Shown: positions 18,170 through 27,281, numbered from the stretch's first letter. The stretch is DNA of 61,827 bases from Bacteroidaceae bacterium (GCA_017616445.1 JAFZYE010000023.1:1-61827), one strand, 5' to 3'. The notes: generated by a model not told the origin, from the letters alone. Translations and numbers: made by a program.

Positions 18170-18646
18170 ATGAAAAAACTATTCATATTTTTGACACTTT
18201 CATTGATTTTAGTTGCTTGTAATCAGCAGCAACGTAATTCAGTTGATAGTGTGCTACGTCCGGAACAGCATGCAGTCGAGGTGTTGGAGAAGACGGCTGA
18301 GGCTGTGAATGCATCGTGCCCTGCCAAAGCTGGAGAGAAATATACATTGGTTGGTGTTCAACTGGGTAACGGGAAGTGGACCTATTGTTATACGGTAGCA
18401 GAAGACAGTATTGTCAAGTTCGATAATCCACTTAGTAACGAGGCGTTTGCTAAAGGGATGAAAAAAGCAACTGCTGAAACCATCGTCAAGACACCTTCTA
18501 TGATGGCGATGGTAAATCAGCTGATTGATGCCAAGACCGACCTAATGTACGAATATACAGGCTCCGAGACGGGTAAAACCGCTACCATTATCTTCACCTA
18601 TCCTGAGTTGCGTATGATTCGTGATATAGCGAATCAATCAAAGTAA
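18170..18646 (+). CDS. Small putative lipoprotein
   Basis: 158 aa from ATG 18170. A longer frame from 18119 overlaps sufD and lacks a signal peptide at its start, so it was not used. 'MKKLFIFLTLSLILVAC' is a lipoprotein signal with lipobox L-V-A-C. The mature part ('LEKTAEAVNASCPAKAGEKYTLVGVQLGNGKWTYCYTV') has the look of small periplasmic proteins conserved in Bacteroidales but has no motif I can name. It is separated from sufD by 23 nt and may be co-transcribed. Its last codons overlap those of dusB, which runs the other way. Function unknown. Confidence 0.75.
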   Translation: MKKLFIFLTLSLILVACNQQQRNSVDSVLRPEQHAVEVLEKTAEAVNASCPAKAGEKYTLVGVQLGNGKWTYCYTVAEDSIVKFDNPLSNEAFAKGMKKATAETIVKTPSMMAMVNQLIDAKTDLMYEYTGSETGKTATIIFTYPELRMIRDIANQSK

Positions 18647-19624
18647 ATCCTCGATTTCATCGAGAATGGTGAATAGTTCGCTGACAGTTACCGCCCTTAA
18701 CATTCTGATGCGTGTCTGACGGAAGTTAGGTATGCCTTTAAACAAAGGGGATGCAGCCAAATGACGGCGGACATGCAGGATGCCACCTAGTTCACCTTTG
18801 GGACTGGTTTCCACACTTTTCAGTATTTCCTTTCGCAGCACGTCCAGTTTCCATTGATTGGTCAGCCCCTCTATTTCTGTTCCTGTATCCAGATAGTGGC
18901 GTATCTCTTTAAAGATCCAAGGACGTCCGAAGGTGGCCCTTCCAACCATGATGGCATCTACACCATACCTGTCGAAACATTCTTTTGCCCGCAATGGGGT
19001 TGTGATGTCGCCATTTCCAATGATGGGGATATGCATTCTTGGGTTGTTCTTTACAGCTCCTATCAACGTCCAGTCGGCTTCTCCTGTGTACATCTGACTA
19101 CGAGTCCTCCCATGAATCGTTAAGGCTTTGATGCCACAATCCTGGAGTTGCTCCGCCAAATCAACGATAATCTTGTTTTCGTGATCCCATCCCAGTCGTG
19201 TTTTTACAGTCACAGGCAGGTGTACGGCCTCTACTACCGCTTTGGTAATTTCGAGCATCAACGGAATGTTCTTCAGCATTCCTGCTCCCGCACCTTTGCC
19301 TGCCACTTTCTTCACAGGACATCCGAAGTTGATGTCCAGCACATCAGGATGGGCTTCCGCTTCGATGATTTTAGCCGCTTCGACCATCGAGGGGACATCT
19401 CTACCATAAATCTGAACGGCCACAGGACGTTCTTCCTCGCAGATGGTGATTTTCTGTAGTGAGCGGTTGACTGACCTGATCAGCGCATCAGAACTCACAA
19501 ATTCCGAATACACCATCGAGGCTCCGAACTCTTTACATAAGAGTCGGAACGCCTGATCTGTCACATCCTCCATAGGTGCTAACAGCACAGGTCTTTCGCC
19601 TAAGTTGATATTATCTATTGTCAT
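18638..19624 (-). CDS. dusB: tRNA-dihydrouridine synthase (DusB type)
   Basis: 328 aa. An FMN enzyme that reduces uridine to dihydrouridine in the tRNA D-arm. The N-terminus 'LLAPMEDVTDQAFRLLCKEFGA' and 'DINFGCPVKKVAGKGAGAGM' (catalytic Cys near residue 101) are diagnostic, as are 'VKTRLGWD' and 'GNGDI...GVDAIMVGRATFGRPWIF' for the TIM barrel. The start at 19624 overlaps the end of comF by 14 nt. Last gene of the prmC-recX-comF-dusB operon; its stop overlaps the convergent lipoprotein gene by 9 nt. Subfamily B is the likely but not proven assignment. Confidence 0.93.
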   Translation of the reverse strand: MTIDNINLGERPVLLAPMEDVTDQAFRLLCKEFGASMVYSEFVSSDALIRSVNRSLQKITICEEERPVAVQIYGRDVPSMVEAAKIIEAEAHPDVLDINFGCPVKKVAGKGAGAGMLKNIPLMLEITKAVVEAVHLPVTVKTRLGWDHENKIIVDLAEQLQDCGIKALTIHGRTRSQMYTGEADWTLIGAVKNNPRMHIPIIGNGDITTPLRAKECFDRYGVDAIMVGRATFGRPWIFKEIRHYLDTGTEIEGLTNQWKLDVLRKEILKSVETSPKGELGGILHVRRHLAASPLFKGIPNFRQTRIRMLRAVTVSELFTILDEIEDLL

Positions 19625-20321
19625 TGCTTAAAAACTTCTTTCCTGCATATCCCATACTGACGACGGAAATCCTTACCCCCTCAGCCTTTGCCAACTCCTT
19701 CCCGCATGAGATGGTGGTAGCGCCTGTTGTAATCACATCATCTACCAACAGCAGATGCTTTCCCTTGATGGTTTCCGGACGTTTCAGTTCGAAGATATCT
19801 TTCACATTCTCCTTACGTTCCGACGATAGCAGATGCGTCTGCGAGGTGTTATCCACCATTCTGAGAACGACATCTCTTTCGATGGGTAATCCTGTGACCT
19901 CCTTGATTCCTTCAGCGATGAAGTCACATTGGTTGTATCCTCTCTTCCTTTTACGGTTTCGATGGAGCGGCAAAGGGATAATCATGTCCATCCCCTCGAA
20001 GAACCCAACCTCATTCAGTTCCTCTGCCATCGCTTTGGCAACAGATGTTCCTACTTTCGGATCGTTGAAGTATTTCGTGAAGTAGATTGTCTCCCTCGAC
20101 TCCTGAGCATCATAGAAGAAGAACGATGTCGCCCTTTCGATGGGTAGGTGTGTCCAATACAGTTTTTCTATCGGGTTCTCCTTGATGAGGTGGGCATTGG
20201 TCCGAGGCAGACTGCTGAGACAGTTGAAGCAGATATACTGCTCATCTTTGCCCATCCGTTCGTTACAGATAGGACAGTAACGTGGTAACACAAAATCGAT
20301 GATGTCTGTAACGATATTCAT
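19611..20321 (-). CDS. comF: ComF-family phosphoribosyltransferase
   Basis: 236 aa. An N-terminal zinc-ribbon-like segment 'CPICNERMGKDEQYICFNCL' (C-x2-C ... C-x2-C) is followed by 'FFYDAQESRETIYFTKY', and the C-terminal PRTase fold carries the PRPP loop 'LLVDDVITTGATT' (about residue 200). ComF/GntX proteins support DNA uptake in some bacteria and are widespread with unclear function in others. It overlaps recX by 4 nt and dusB by 14 nt, so the operon is tightly coupled. Confidence 0.92.
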   Translation of the reverse strand: MNIVTDIIDFVLPRYCPICNERMGKDEQYICFNCLSSLPRTNAHLIKENPIEKLYWTHLPIERATSFFFYDAQESRETIYFTKYFNDPKVGTSVAKAMAEELNEVGFFEGMDMIIPLPLHRNRKRKRGYNQCDFIAEGIKEVTGLPIERDVVLRMVDNTSQTHLLSSERKENVKDIFELKRPETIKGKHLLLVDDVITTGATTISCGKELAKAEGVRISVVSMGYAGKKFLSNDNR

Positions 20322-20794
20322 TCCTCAATATCTGTATGTAGTACCTCGTTAATGTCTGCGTAGCTGAATCCTCTTGACAAGGCAAACCGGAATAGTTTGG
20401 CATTCACTTCGTATTCGTTCTTCCCTTTGACCGTACGGCGTTTCGAATCGATGATTCGTTTCAATTCTGTCAGGTTGGCTTCATCGCTGATTTCCTCTTT
20501 TGCCTCATCGATATACTCCTGTGCAATGTTTCTGCGTTTCAGCTCCTGTTCAATCCGAATCCATCCCCAGTGGTTATACCTGAATTTATCACGTACGAAA
20601 GCATGGGCATATCGTTGCTCGTCGATGTATCGTTCATCAAGCAACCGTTTGATAATCTTGTCAGCTACACCCTCAGGCAGTTCCCAGCGACTCATCATCT
20701 TTCGGATGTCCGCCACACAACACTCCGAGCCAGCACATTTAGCCGTCAGGCGTATCATCGCATCGTTTTCACTGATTATTTTCTTGAAAGCCAT
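20318..20794 (-). CDS. recX: Regulatory protein RecX
   Basis: 158 aa, typical for RecX, a modulator of RecA filaments. The all-helical three-repeat pattern is visible: 'LTAKCAGSECCVADIRKMMSRW', 'LLDERYIDEQRYAHAFVRDKFRYNHWG' (the RecX 'DxxRYA..FVRdk....G' signature) and 'AKLFRFALSRGFSYADINEVL'. It lies between prmC (19-nt overlap) and comF (4-nt overlap). recA is not in the window. Confidence 0.92.
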   Translation of the reverse strand: MAFKKIISENDAMIRLTAKCAGSECCVADIRKMMSRWELPEGVADKIIKRLLDERYIDEQRYAHAFVRDKFRYNHWGWIRIEQELKRRNIAQEYIDEAKEEISDEANLTELKRIIDSKRRTVKGKNEYEVNAKLFRFALSRGFSYADINEVLHTDIEE

Positions 20795-21612
20795 CCTGTC
20801 ACGATTCTATCATTGTTAAAAACATCTTGTTTCACTTGGATGTTGTCGAAACCAGCATCAGCCATTAAGGCACCCACCTCATGGGCAAATCGCCTGTTTG
20901 TCTCAAAAGCGAGCATGCCTCCCTCCTTCAATGCTGCTACCGCATAAGTTGTGATGACCTCATAGAACAGCAATGGATGATTGTTTGGCACGAACAAAGC
21001 CGTTCCAGGTTCATAGTCCAACACATGAGGTTCCATGTCTGATTGTTCTTCTACGCATACATAGGGCGGGTTCGACACGATAAGGTCATACACACCTTTC
21101 TGGGGTATTGCTTTGAGAATATCTTTTTGTTCAAATGTGACCTCCAATCCCAACCGCTTTGCATTGCTGCTGGCAATCTTCAACGCGTCTTTTGAAATAT
21201 CTATCGCTGTTACCTGAGCCTGCTGGAAGTAATGTTTCAGAGCCAAAGCAATGCAACCACTTCCCGTTCCGATATCCAAGATTGCTGTAGGGTTACAGCA
21301 CTTGACTGCCTCCACCAGTTCCTCTGTCTCCTGACGAGGTATGAGCACCCCCTTCCCCACTTCGATGCTCAATCCGCAGAAATCCGTATGGCCAATCACA
21401 TACTGGATGGGTTCTCCTTTCATCAGTCGCCCAATCGCTTTTTCAAGTTCATTGACCCGATTTTCCCCCATTTCATCGTCTTTTCCCATCAACACATCAG
21501 CTTGAGAAAGGCCACACGTCTCTTCCAGCAACATAAATCCCATTGCTTGCGCCTCGCCTTTCTCATACAGCGTCGCCAATCGTCTTCGTATGTCTTGAAA
21601 TCTTTTCCCCAT
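20776..21612 (-). CDS. prmC: Release-factor glutamine methyltransferase PrmC
   Basis: 278 aa. It methylates the GGQ glutamine of RF1/RF2 using SAM. The SAM-binding motif 'AILDIGTGSGCIALAL' lies near residue 115 and the catalytic 'IVSNPPYV' near 183; the helical N-terminal domain (residues 1-90) is present. It is transcribed from a promoter at 21694-21725 with a leader of about 75 nt and is the first gene of the four-gene operon. Confidence 0.95.
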   Translation of the reverse strand: MGKRFQDIRRRLATLYEKGEAQAMGFMLLEETCGLSQADVLMGKDDEMGENRVNELEKAIGRLMKGEPIQYVIGHTDFCGLSIEVGKGVLIPRQETEELVEAVKCCNPTAILDIGTGSGCIALALKHYFQQAQVTAIDISKDALKIASSNAKRLGLEVTFEQKDILKAIPQKGVYDLIVSNPPYVCVEEQSDMEPHVLDYEPGTALFVPNNHPLLFYEVITTYAVAALKEGGMLAFETNRRFAHEVGALMADAGFDNIQVKQDVFNNDRIVTGWLSRK

Positions 21613-21693
21613 TTCAAACTAGACCTAACCCAGAGTTACCCTTGACTTGCTTGGGACTAACCTGTAAACTGCACTTTTTCTTCTATCGCAGCG

Positions 21694-21725
21694 CAAAGTT
21701 ACGAAAAAAAGAGAAAACAAGCAAA
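21694..21725 (-). promoter_or_regulatory. Promoter of the prmC operon
   Basis: On the minus strand: TTTG (21725-21722), 20 nt, TAACTTTG (21701-21694). Spacing and boxes fit the Bacteroidetes consensus. Confidence 0.75.
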
Positions 21726-21761
21726 ACATTCTTCATGTTTTACGCATATTGTCTCTTTTTC

Positions 21762-21793
21762 TTTGGTGGTATCATTTTTTGTTCGTACCTTTG
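21762..21793 (+). promoter_or_regulatory. Promoter of the YfhO-msrA unit
   Basis: TTTG 21762-21765, 20 nt, TACCTTTG 21786-21793. A short heptad run (gagttaagagttaag) lies in the leader before the start at 21842. Confidence 0.78.
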
Positions 21794-21841
21794 CCTGATA
21801 AAATATGAGTTAAGAGTTAAGAAAACCTGTAAAAAATCAAT

Positions 21842-24535
21842 ATGAAAAGATTGAAGAATATTTTGGCAGAGGCACTTTGGATTGCCTTGTTCGCTGTGAT
21901 AGCTGTGGTGTATTTCTATCCAGCTGACTTCGATGGACGTCGACTAAACCAGCACGATAATGGTGCTGCCGATGGGTTGGGAGTTGAGATTAACCAATAT
22001 CGAGAGAGTCATGACGGGGAGACCCCTCGTTGGACAAACAGTGTATTTGGTGGTATGCCGACCTATCAGATTGCCCCTTCGTACGACTCTACGAAGAAGA
22101 TGTCGTTTATCGAGAAAGCCTATCATTTGTGGCTGCCTGATTATGTATTCTACATCTTTATTTCGATGTTAGGATTCTATATCCTGCTTCGTGCATTTGA
22201 CTTCCGCAGATGGATGGCTGCCCTGGGCGCTATTGTGTGGGCATTCTCAAGCTATTTCTTTATCATCATTGCGGCAGGTCATATCTGGAAGGTGTTGACT
22301 TTGGCTTATATCCCCCCAACGATTGCAGGTTTCGTACTTTGTTATCGTCGCCGATACCTACTGGGATGTGCTGTGACAGCGTTGTTCGCTTCATTGCAGG
22401 TGTCAAGTAATCACGTTCAGATGTCTTATTATTTCCTCATTCCAGAGATTCTGATTGTACTCGCATTCTTGATAGAGAGCCTCTTGCCCAAGAAAGAAAA
22501 AGTGGTGGAGGAACCAGTAAAGGAACCTACGTGGTGGGATAACTTCATGGGCATCTTCAAGAAGCAACATAAGAAGACTCCTGCAGAAAAGCCAATCGAC
22601 TTCAAGGTGTGGCTGAAGGGTACCGTAGCTATCATTATTGCTGCTGCGTTGGCTATTGGCTTGAATGCCTCTAACCTGTTCCATACCTACGAATATGCAA
22701 ACGACACCATGCGTGGAAAGAGCGAACTCGTGAAAGCGCAGAAGGTGGATGACCAGACGGACAGCGGATTGGAGCGCAGTTACATCACCGCTTGGAGTTA
22801 TGGTGTGGGTGAGACTTGGACCTTCCTCATTCCAGACCTGATGGGTGGTGCAAGTGTACCGCTGAGCCAGAGTTCAACAGCGATGAAGAAAGCAGATCCT
22901 ACATTTGCCAATGCAGGAATCTACAACGGAATGCCACAATACTGGGGTGAACAGCCAGGCACAAGTGGTCCTGTCTATCTGGGTGCGCTTGTATGTATGT
23001 TGTTTGTGCTTGCCCTCTTTGTCATCCCTAATAAAAGTCCGATGAAATGGGCACTTATCATCGCAACCATCCTTTCTATTCTGCTTGCATGGGGTAAGAA
23101 CTTCATGGGATTCACGGATTTCTTCATCGATAACATCCCATTGTATTCTAAGTTCAGAACCGTCAGCTCGATACTTGTCGTAGCTGAGTTCACAGTGCCT
23201 TTGCTGGCTATGCTGGGATTGAAACGGTTTGTAGAACTGAGTATGGAGAAGGAGACACGTCCACAGATGATGCGAGCATTGTTCATCAGCTCTATCATCA
23301 CGGTGGTCATCTGTGCTGCCTTTGCATTGGGTCATACTGCCATCCTGGGTGATTGTATCAGCAGTTCTGACCGCAGCAGCATCGATGAGTATGTAAAGAT
23401 GGGCTATTTCGATCAAGGCACAGGTCAGCGTATCCTTTCCAGCATGGCAGCGATGCGTGGAGCTATGTTGACGGCCGATGCTTGGCGCTCAGGCTTCATC
23501 ATCCTGTTGGGTAGTTTCTTCCTCTTCCGCATCGGACGTGGTAAGCGCTCTACCCTCTTCATTCCAAACTATGTGTGGATCATTGCTATCTGTCTGGTGG
23601 ATATGTGGATGGTGAACAAGCGCTACCTCAACGACAAGATGTTCGAGGCTCCTCGTACTGCAGCATCTGTGCAGAAGACGGATGTCGATAATTATATCCT
23701 TGGCAAATCGGGCGACAAACGCAATTATCGTGTGCTCAACTATGCTGTCAGCACATTCAACGATAACACCACCTCGTTCTTCTATAGTAGCGTAGGCGGC
23801 TATCATGCAGCGAAGCTACGCAGGTATCAGGAGATGATAGAAGAGCATATCGCTCAGGAGATGCCTAAGGTGTACGATGTCATCCATTCAGCACCGCTCG
23901 ACTCATCCGCAATACAAGGGGGTATCGGCTATCCTGTGTACGACTTCAGCAAGTCAACTGTGAATGTTGACTCGCTGCTCCCTGTCATCAACATGATGAA
24001 TACACGTTGGTTCATCCTGAGAGGTCAGGACGATGTACGCATCCCTATTGAGAACAACATGGCATTTGGTAATGCCTGGTTCGTGGATGAGATGCAGACT
24101 GTCAATAACGCCAACGAAGAAATCGCAGCATTGCATGCTGTCAATCCTCGCCACACGGCTGTGGTTGACAAGCAGTTCGCAGCTATCGTGAAGGCTCCTG
24201 CAGCGCCTGCAGACTCTACCTGTACGATTACCCAGACACGCCTCACTTGTAACGAAGTTGATTACGATGTTGACTCGAAGAATGGTGGATTGGTGGTGTT
24301 CTCAGAGATTTACTATCCAGGATGGACAGCAACGATTGACGGCAAGGAAGCTCCAATCGGACGTGCTGACTACATCTTGCGTTGCATGAATGTGCCAGCA
24401 GGCAAGCATGCCATCCACATGGAGTTCCGCCCTGAGACAGTAGAGCGGACAGAAACGATTGCCAATATCAGCTTCTACATCCTCATTGTGATGCTGGTTC
24501 TTGCATTCTTGTTTGGAAGAAGGAAATCGGAATGA
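21842..24535 (+). CDS. YfhO-family polytopic membrane protein
   Basis: 897 aa. It opens with a membrane helix (ALWIALFAVIAVVYFYP) and a 'DFDGRRLNQHDN...GETPRWTNSVFGGMPTYQI' extracytoplasmic loop typical of YfhO/GT-C-like proteins. Many helices follow, including 'YVFYIFISMLGFYILLRAF' and 'WALIIATILSILLAWG'. The C-terminal soluble domain ('GGLVVFSEIYYPGWTATIDGKE', 'GKHAIHMEFRPET') is the conserved YfhO beta-domain, closed by a last helix and a basic tail. In Firmicutes YfhO takes part in glycosylating lipoteichoic acid; the Bacteroidetes substrate is unknown, so a lipid-linked-sugar transferase role is inference. It overlaps msrA by 4 nt. Confidence 0.88.
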   Translation: MKRLKNILAEALWIALFAVIAVVYFYPADFDGRRLNQHDNGAADGLGVEINQYRESHDGETPRWTNSVFGGMPTYQIAPSYDSTKKMSFIEKAYHLWLPDYVFYIFISMLGFYILLRAFDFRRWMAALGAIVWAFSSYFFIIIAAGHIWKVLTLAYIPPTIAGFVLCYRRRYLLGCAVTALFASLQVSSNHVQMSYYFLIPEILIVLAFLIESLLPKKEKVVEEPVKEPTWWDNFMGIFKKQHKKTPAEKPIDFKVWLKGTVAIIIAAALAIGLNASNLFHTYEYANDTMRGKSELVKAQKVDDQTDSGLERSYITAWSYGVGETWTFLIPDLMGGASVPLSQSSTAMKKADPTFANAGIYNGMPQYWGEQPGTSGPVYLGALVCMLFVLALFVIPNKSPMKWALIIATILSILLAWGKNFMGFTDFFIDNIPLYSKFRTVSSILVVAEFTVPLLAMLGLKRFVELSMEKETRPQMMRALFISSIITVVICAAFALGHTAILGDCISSSDRSSIDEYVKMGYFDQGTGQRILSSMAAMRGAMLTADAWRSGFIILLGSFFLFRIGRGKRSTLFIPNYVWIIAICLVDMWMVNKRYLNDKMFEAPRTAASVQKTDVDNYILGKSGDKRNYRVLNYAVSTFNDNTTSFFYSSVGGYHAAKLRRYQEMIEEHIAQEMPKVYDVIHSAPLDSSAIQGGIGYPVYDFSKSTVNVDSLLPVINMMNTRWFILRGQDDVRIPIENNMAFGNAWFVDEMQTVNNANEEIAALHAVNPRHTAVVDKQFAAIVKAPAAPADSTCTITQTRLTCNEVDYDVDSKNGGLVVFSEIYYPGWTATIDGKEAPIGRADYILRCMNVPAGKHAIHMEFRPETVERTETIANISFYILIVMLVLAFLFGRRKSE

Positions 24536-25041
24536 ATATGAAAGAAATCTATCTCGCAGGTGGTTGTTTCTGGGGAACAGAACACTACTTCAAGCAGATT
24601 CAGGGGGTCGTAGAGACAGAGGTGGGCTATGCGAACGGCATCATCGCCAATCCTACTTACGAGCAGGTATGCACAGATACCACTCGCTTCGCAGAGACTG
24701 TCCGTATTGCTTATGATCCAGAGCAGGTGAGCCTCGAGTTCCTGCTCACGATGTACTTCAAGGCGATTGATCCCATCAGTATCAACCAGCAAGGACACGA
24801 TAAAGGCACGCAGTACCGAACAGGAATCTACTATACCGATTCAGCTGACTTGGATACGATTAATAAGGTGTATCAGGAAGAGCAGGCGAAGTATGACCAG
24901 CCCTTTGCGGTGGAGCATCAGCCGTTAGAAAACTTCTATCCAGCTGAAGACTACCATCAGGATTATCTCGACAAGAATCCAAATGGCTATTGTCATTTGC
25001 CCTTAGAGCTGTTTGAGTTTGCAAGGAAGCGGACCCCCTAA
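24532..25041 (+). CDS. msrA: Peptide methionine-(S)-sulfoxide reductase MsrA
   Basis: 169 aa. It repairs oxidised methionine. The catalytic 'GGCFWGTEHYF' (nucleophilic Cys about residue 12) and 'EVGYANG', 'EQVSLEFLLTMYFKAIDP', 'GHDKGTQYRTGIYY' are all present. Translation is coupled to the YfhO gene (ATGA overlap). The final codons (R-T-P-stop) and the stop codon itself are supplied by the left arm of a C-rich hairpin of the intergenic family, so the C-terminus has been shaped by that element. Confidence 0.96.
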   Translation: MNMKEIYLAGGCFWGTEHYFKQIQGVVETEVGYANGIIANPTYEQVCTDTTRFAETVRIAYDPEQVSLEFLLTMYFKAIDPISINQQGHDKGTQYRTGIYYTDSADLDTINKVYQEEQAKYDQPFAVEHQPLENFYPAEDYHQDYLDKNPNGYCHLPLELFEFARKRTP

Positions 25042-25057
25042 CCCCCTTTAGGGGGAA
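25032..25057. repeat. C-rich hairpin overlapping the msrA stop (copy 5)
   Basis: A left gacccccta half, then CCCCC ttta GGGGG (25042-25055). The taa inside the left half is the msrA stop codon (25039-25041). Confidence 0.8.
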
Positions 25058-25102
25058 TAGACTTTAGGCTCTATACTTTAGACCTTAGACGCGAGAAAAA
25101 AG

Positions 25103-25136
25103 AATAGGTAAGAATGGAAATCTTACCTATTTTTTA
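25103..25136. terminator. Bidirectional rho-independent terminator
   Basis: An 11-bp perfect stem aataggtaaga (25103-25113) / tcttacctatt (25121-25131) with a T-run to the right and an A-run to the left. It serves msrA and the convergent holB, whose stop codon lies in the stem. Confidence 0.9.
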
Positions 25137-26211
25137 TTAGCACAATCATCTTCAGGGCAAAATCGAAGAAGACGATTTTTGCGTTTGCATTTTGGATGAT
25201 ATCTCGATAGCAGAGCTGGAGTTCGTCCATGATGCCAATCACGTTGTTCTCGTTCACGAATGGTGCGAATCTGACCGCAAAGTCTGCTTCGGAAGAATTC
25301 ATGTAGTTCAGGTCTGGGTCACCAAAGTTATAGATGAAATTCTCACGAATCATGCGCTGACAATAATCGAGGAAGCGTTTTTGGCGTTCACGTCCCAGCG
25401 AAGCGACCTCTTCGCTCCATAGTTTCATCTCGCGTACCTTGCGTGCATAGCTCAAGCGCATCAGGCTCTTAAACATTTCGAGGAACTGCTCCTGTTCCGA
25501 GTTGTCGACAATCTGTCTGAGTGCGACAGCCATATTCCCATACGATGTACGAGCGATGTTGTGCGCCATCGTGGGATCGATGCCACGTTGTTCGATGAGC
25601 ATCCGCTCGATATCCTGGTCATTTATCTTTGGTACTTCGATGAACTGACAACGGCTACGGATAGTGGTCAGCAGCAGTTCAGGATGTTCGCTTACAAGGA
25701 TGAACACAGAAGCCGAAGGTGGTTCTTCAATTAGTTTCAGGAGTTTGTTGGCGCATTCCATGTTCATCTTTTCCGGCAGCCAGATGATTGACACCTTGTA
25801 GCCTCCTTGATTTGCTTTCAGACTGAACTTACGCAACAATGCGTTTGCTTCATCCACATAGATGGTGAGTTGCTGGTTCTCTGCTCCTATGGCGTTCATC
25901 CACTCGCTATAGCCAAAATAGGGGTTCTGGGTCACCAAATCCCTCCATTGTTTTGCAAACAGTTCGCAAGGCGCAGGTTTGCTCGATTCCTTTTTATATA
26001 TAGGATAGGAGAAGTATAAGTCAGGATGTTGCAGTTTGGAGGTCAAAGGTGAGTTGTTCAGCAGCCGAGTTGCCAAAGCCCAGGCAAGGGCGAACCCTCC
26101 ATTGCCTTCAGGACCACCCAGCAAAAGCGCATGAGGCAGGCGTCCTGTCTCCAACTCTTGAAATAGATGGTGTTTTACTTCTTCTTGTCCTATTACTTCG
26201 TTGAATGTCAT
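25123..26211 (-). CDS. holB: DNA polymerase III delta-prime-type subunit
   Basis: 362 aa. Clamp-loader AAA+ subunit that helps load the beta clamp. 'MTFNEVIGQEEVKHHLFQELETGRLPHALLLGGPEGNGG' is the family opening. The P-loop is degenerate (GGPEGNGGFA, no GKT/S), so ATP hydrolysis is unlikely, as in other delta-prime proteins. 'NKLLKLIEEPPSASVFILVSEHPELLLTTIRSRCQ' carries the conserved SRC motif (about residue 188). It overlaps metF by 4 nt (ATGA), so both are probably transcribed from the metF promoter. Confidence 0.93.
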   Translation of the reverse strand: MTFNEVIGQEEVKHHLFQELETGRLPHALLLGGPEGNGGFALAWALATRLLNNSPLTSKLQHPDLYFSYPIYKKESSKPAPCELFAKQWRDLVTQNPYFGYSEWMNAIGAENQQLTIYVDEANALLRKFSLKANQGGYKVSIIWLPEKMNMECANKLLKLIEEPPSASVFILVSEHPELLLTTIRSRCQFIEVPKINDQDIERMLIEQRGIDPTMAHNIARTSYGNMAVALRQIVDNSEQEQFLEMFKSLMRLSYARKVREMKLWSEEVASLGRERQKRFLDYCQRMIRENFIYNFGDPDLNYMNSSEADFAVRFAPFVNENNVIGIMDELQLCYRDIIQNANAKIVFFDFALKMIVLIKNR

Positions 26212-27128
26212 AACCGAGCGATGATTTCCTTGATACTTGGTACAGCAGATACGGTGTAGAAATGCAATCGAGGTACTCCTGCATTGATTAGTTCCTTACA
26301 TTGAGCCACACACCACTCAACACCCAGACGTGCCACATCCTCGTCAGTCGTCAGTTTGTTGGCCTCATCGGCAAGTTCCTTTGGAATGTCCACATGGAAG
26401 GTCTTAGGGATGATGCCTATCTGACTTTTCTTGGCAAGTGGTTTGATGCCAGGAATGATAGGGATGGTGATACCTGACTTACGAGCCATCTCTACAAACT
26501 CGAAGTATTTCTTGTTGTCGAAGAATAGCTGAGTCACAGCGTATTTCGCACCCAAATCCTGCTTTTGTTTCAGTACCCTGAGATCAAACTCCATATTGGG
26601 AGCCTCATCATGCTTCTCCGGATAGCATGCTACGCCATATTCGAAAGGTTCGCCTGGTACCTTGATGTCGCTCCCGTCGAGGAACTTACCTGCATTGAAC
26701 TGATTGACCTGCTCAATCAGCTCTGTCGCATGACTGTGTCCATTCTTCTCAGGCACAAAGCGCTTGTCGTCAGGTGCCTTATCGCCACGTAGAATCAAGA
26801 TGTCCTTGATGCCCAGGAACTGCAAGTCGAGCAACATATATTCTGTGTCTTCGCAAGAAAAGCCTGAGCACAACACATGAGGCACCACTTTCAGGTTATA
26901 GCGATGCATGATGGCACTCGCCACAGCAATCGTTCCTGGACGACGGCGCAAACGGTTCTTCACGTAAGTGCCGTCAGCCTGTTCCATATAGACATACTCG
27001 CTGCGATGGGTAGTGATGTTGATCAGTTCAGGTTTGAACTCGCTCAGGATGTCGATGGTGTTGAACAGGTTTTTCGTGCCTGTTCCCTTCAATGGAGGTA
27101 GTACTTCAAATGAATATTTGGTCTTCAT
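26208..27128 (-). CDS. metF: 5,10-methylenetetrahydrofolate reductase
   Basis: 306 aa from ATG 27128 (MKTKYSFEVLPPL). The longer frame to 27215 runs through the promoter and was rejected. A flavoenzyme that makes 5-methyl-THF for methionine synthesis. 'YSFEVLPPLKGTGTKNLF' (substrate Glu), 'ITTHRS', 'VVPHVLCSGFS', 'ILILRGDKAPDD' (folate/FAD site) and 'FFDNKKYFEF', 'PIIPGIKPL' match the TIM-barrel family. It is divergent from rplS and upstream of holB. No MetH or SAM riboswitch was recognised nearby. Confidence 0.95.
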   Translation of the reverse strand: MKTKYSFEVLPPLKGTGTKNLFNTIDILSEFKPELINITTHRSEYVYMEQADGTYVKNRLRRRPGTIAVASAIMHRYNLKVVPHVLCSGFSCEDTEYMLLDLQFLGIKDILILRGDKAPDDKRFVPEKNGHSHATELIEQVNQFNAGKFLDGSDIKVPGEPFEYGVACYPEKHDEAPNMEFDLRVLKQKQDLGAKYAVTQLFFDNKKYFEFVEMARKSGITIPIIPGIKPLAKKSQIGIIPKTFHVDIPKELADEANKLTTDEDVARLGVEWCVAQCKELINAGVPRLHFYTVSAVPSIKEIIARL

Positions 27129-27148
27129 GCTTTGTCTGTTTGGGAGTG

Positions 27149-27156
27149 CAAAGTTA
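27149..27156 (-). promoter_or_regulatory. Promoter -7 box of metF
   Basis: TAACTTTG on the minus strand, about 20 nt before the ATG. The -33 position is occupied by heptads (ttttcac type on the minus strand, roughly 27172-27192) without a clean TTTG. Confidence 0.6.
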
Positions 27157-27251
27157 CGGAAAAAATAGGAAAAGTGAAGAGTGAAAAGTGAAAAACAAAC
27201 GGAAAAAGCATTCAAATCAAGTAAAAAAGGAGAAAAATGGTAAATTGTAAA

Positions 27252-27281
27252 TTGTTAAATGGTAAATTATTCGTACCTTTG
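27252..27281 (+). promoter_or_regulatory. Promoter of rplS, heptad cassette
   Basis: TTG 27252-27254, 19 nt, TACCTTTG 27274-27281, in the same phased attgtaa/attgtta context as the promoters at 5957 and 9680. The leader to 27369 is about 80 nt. Confidence 0.8.
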
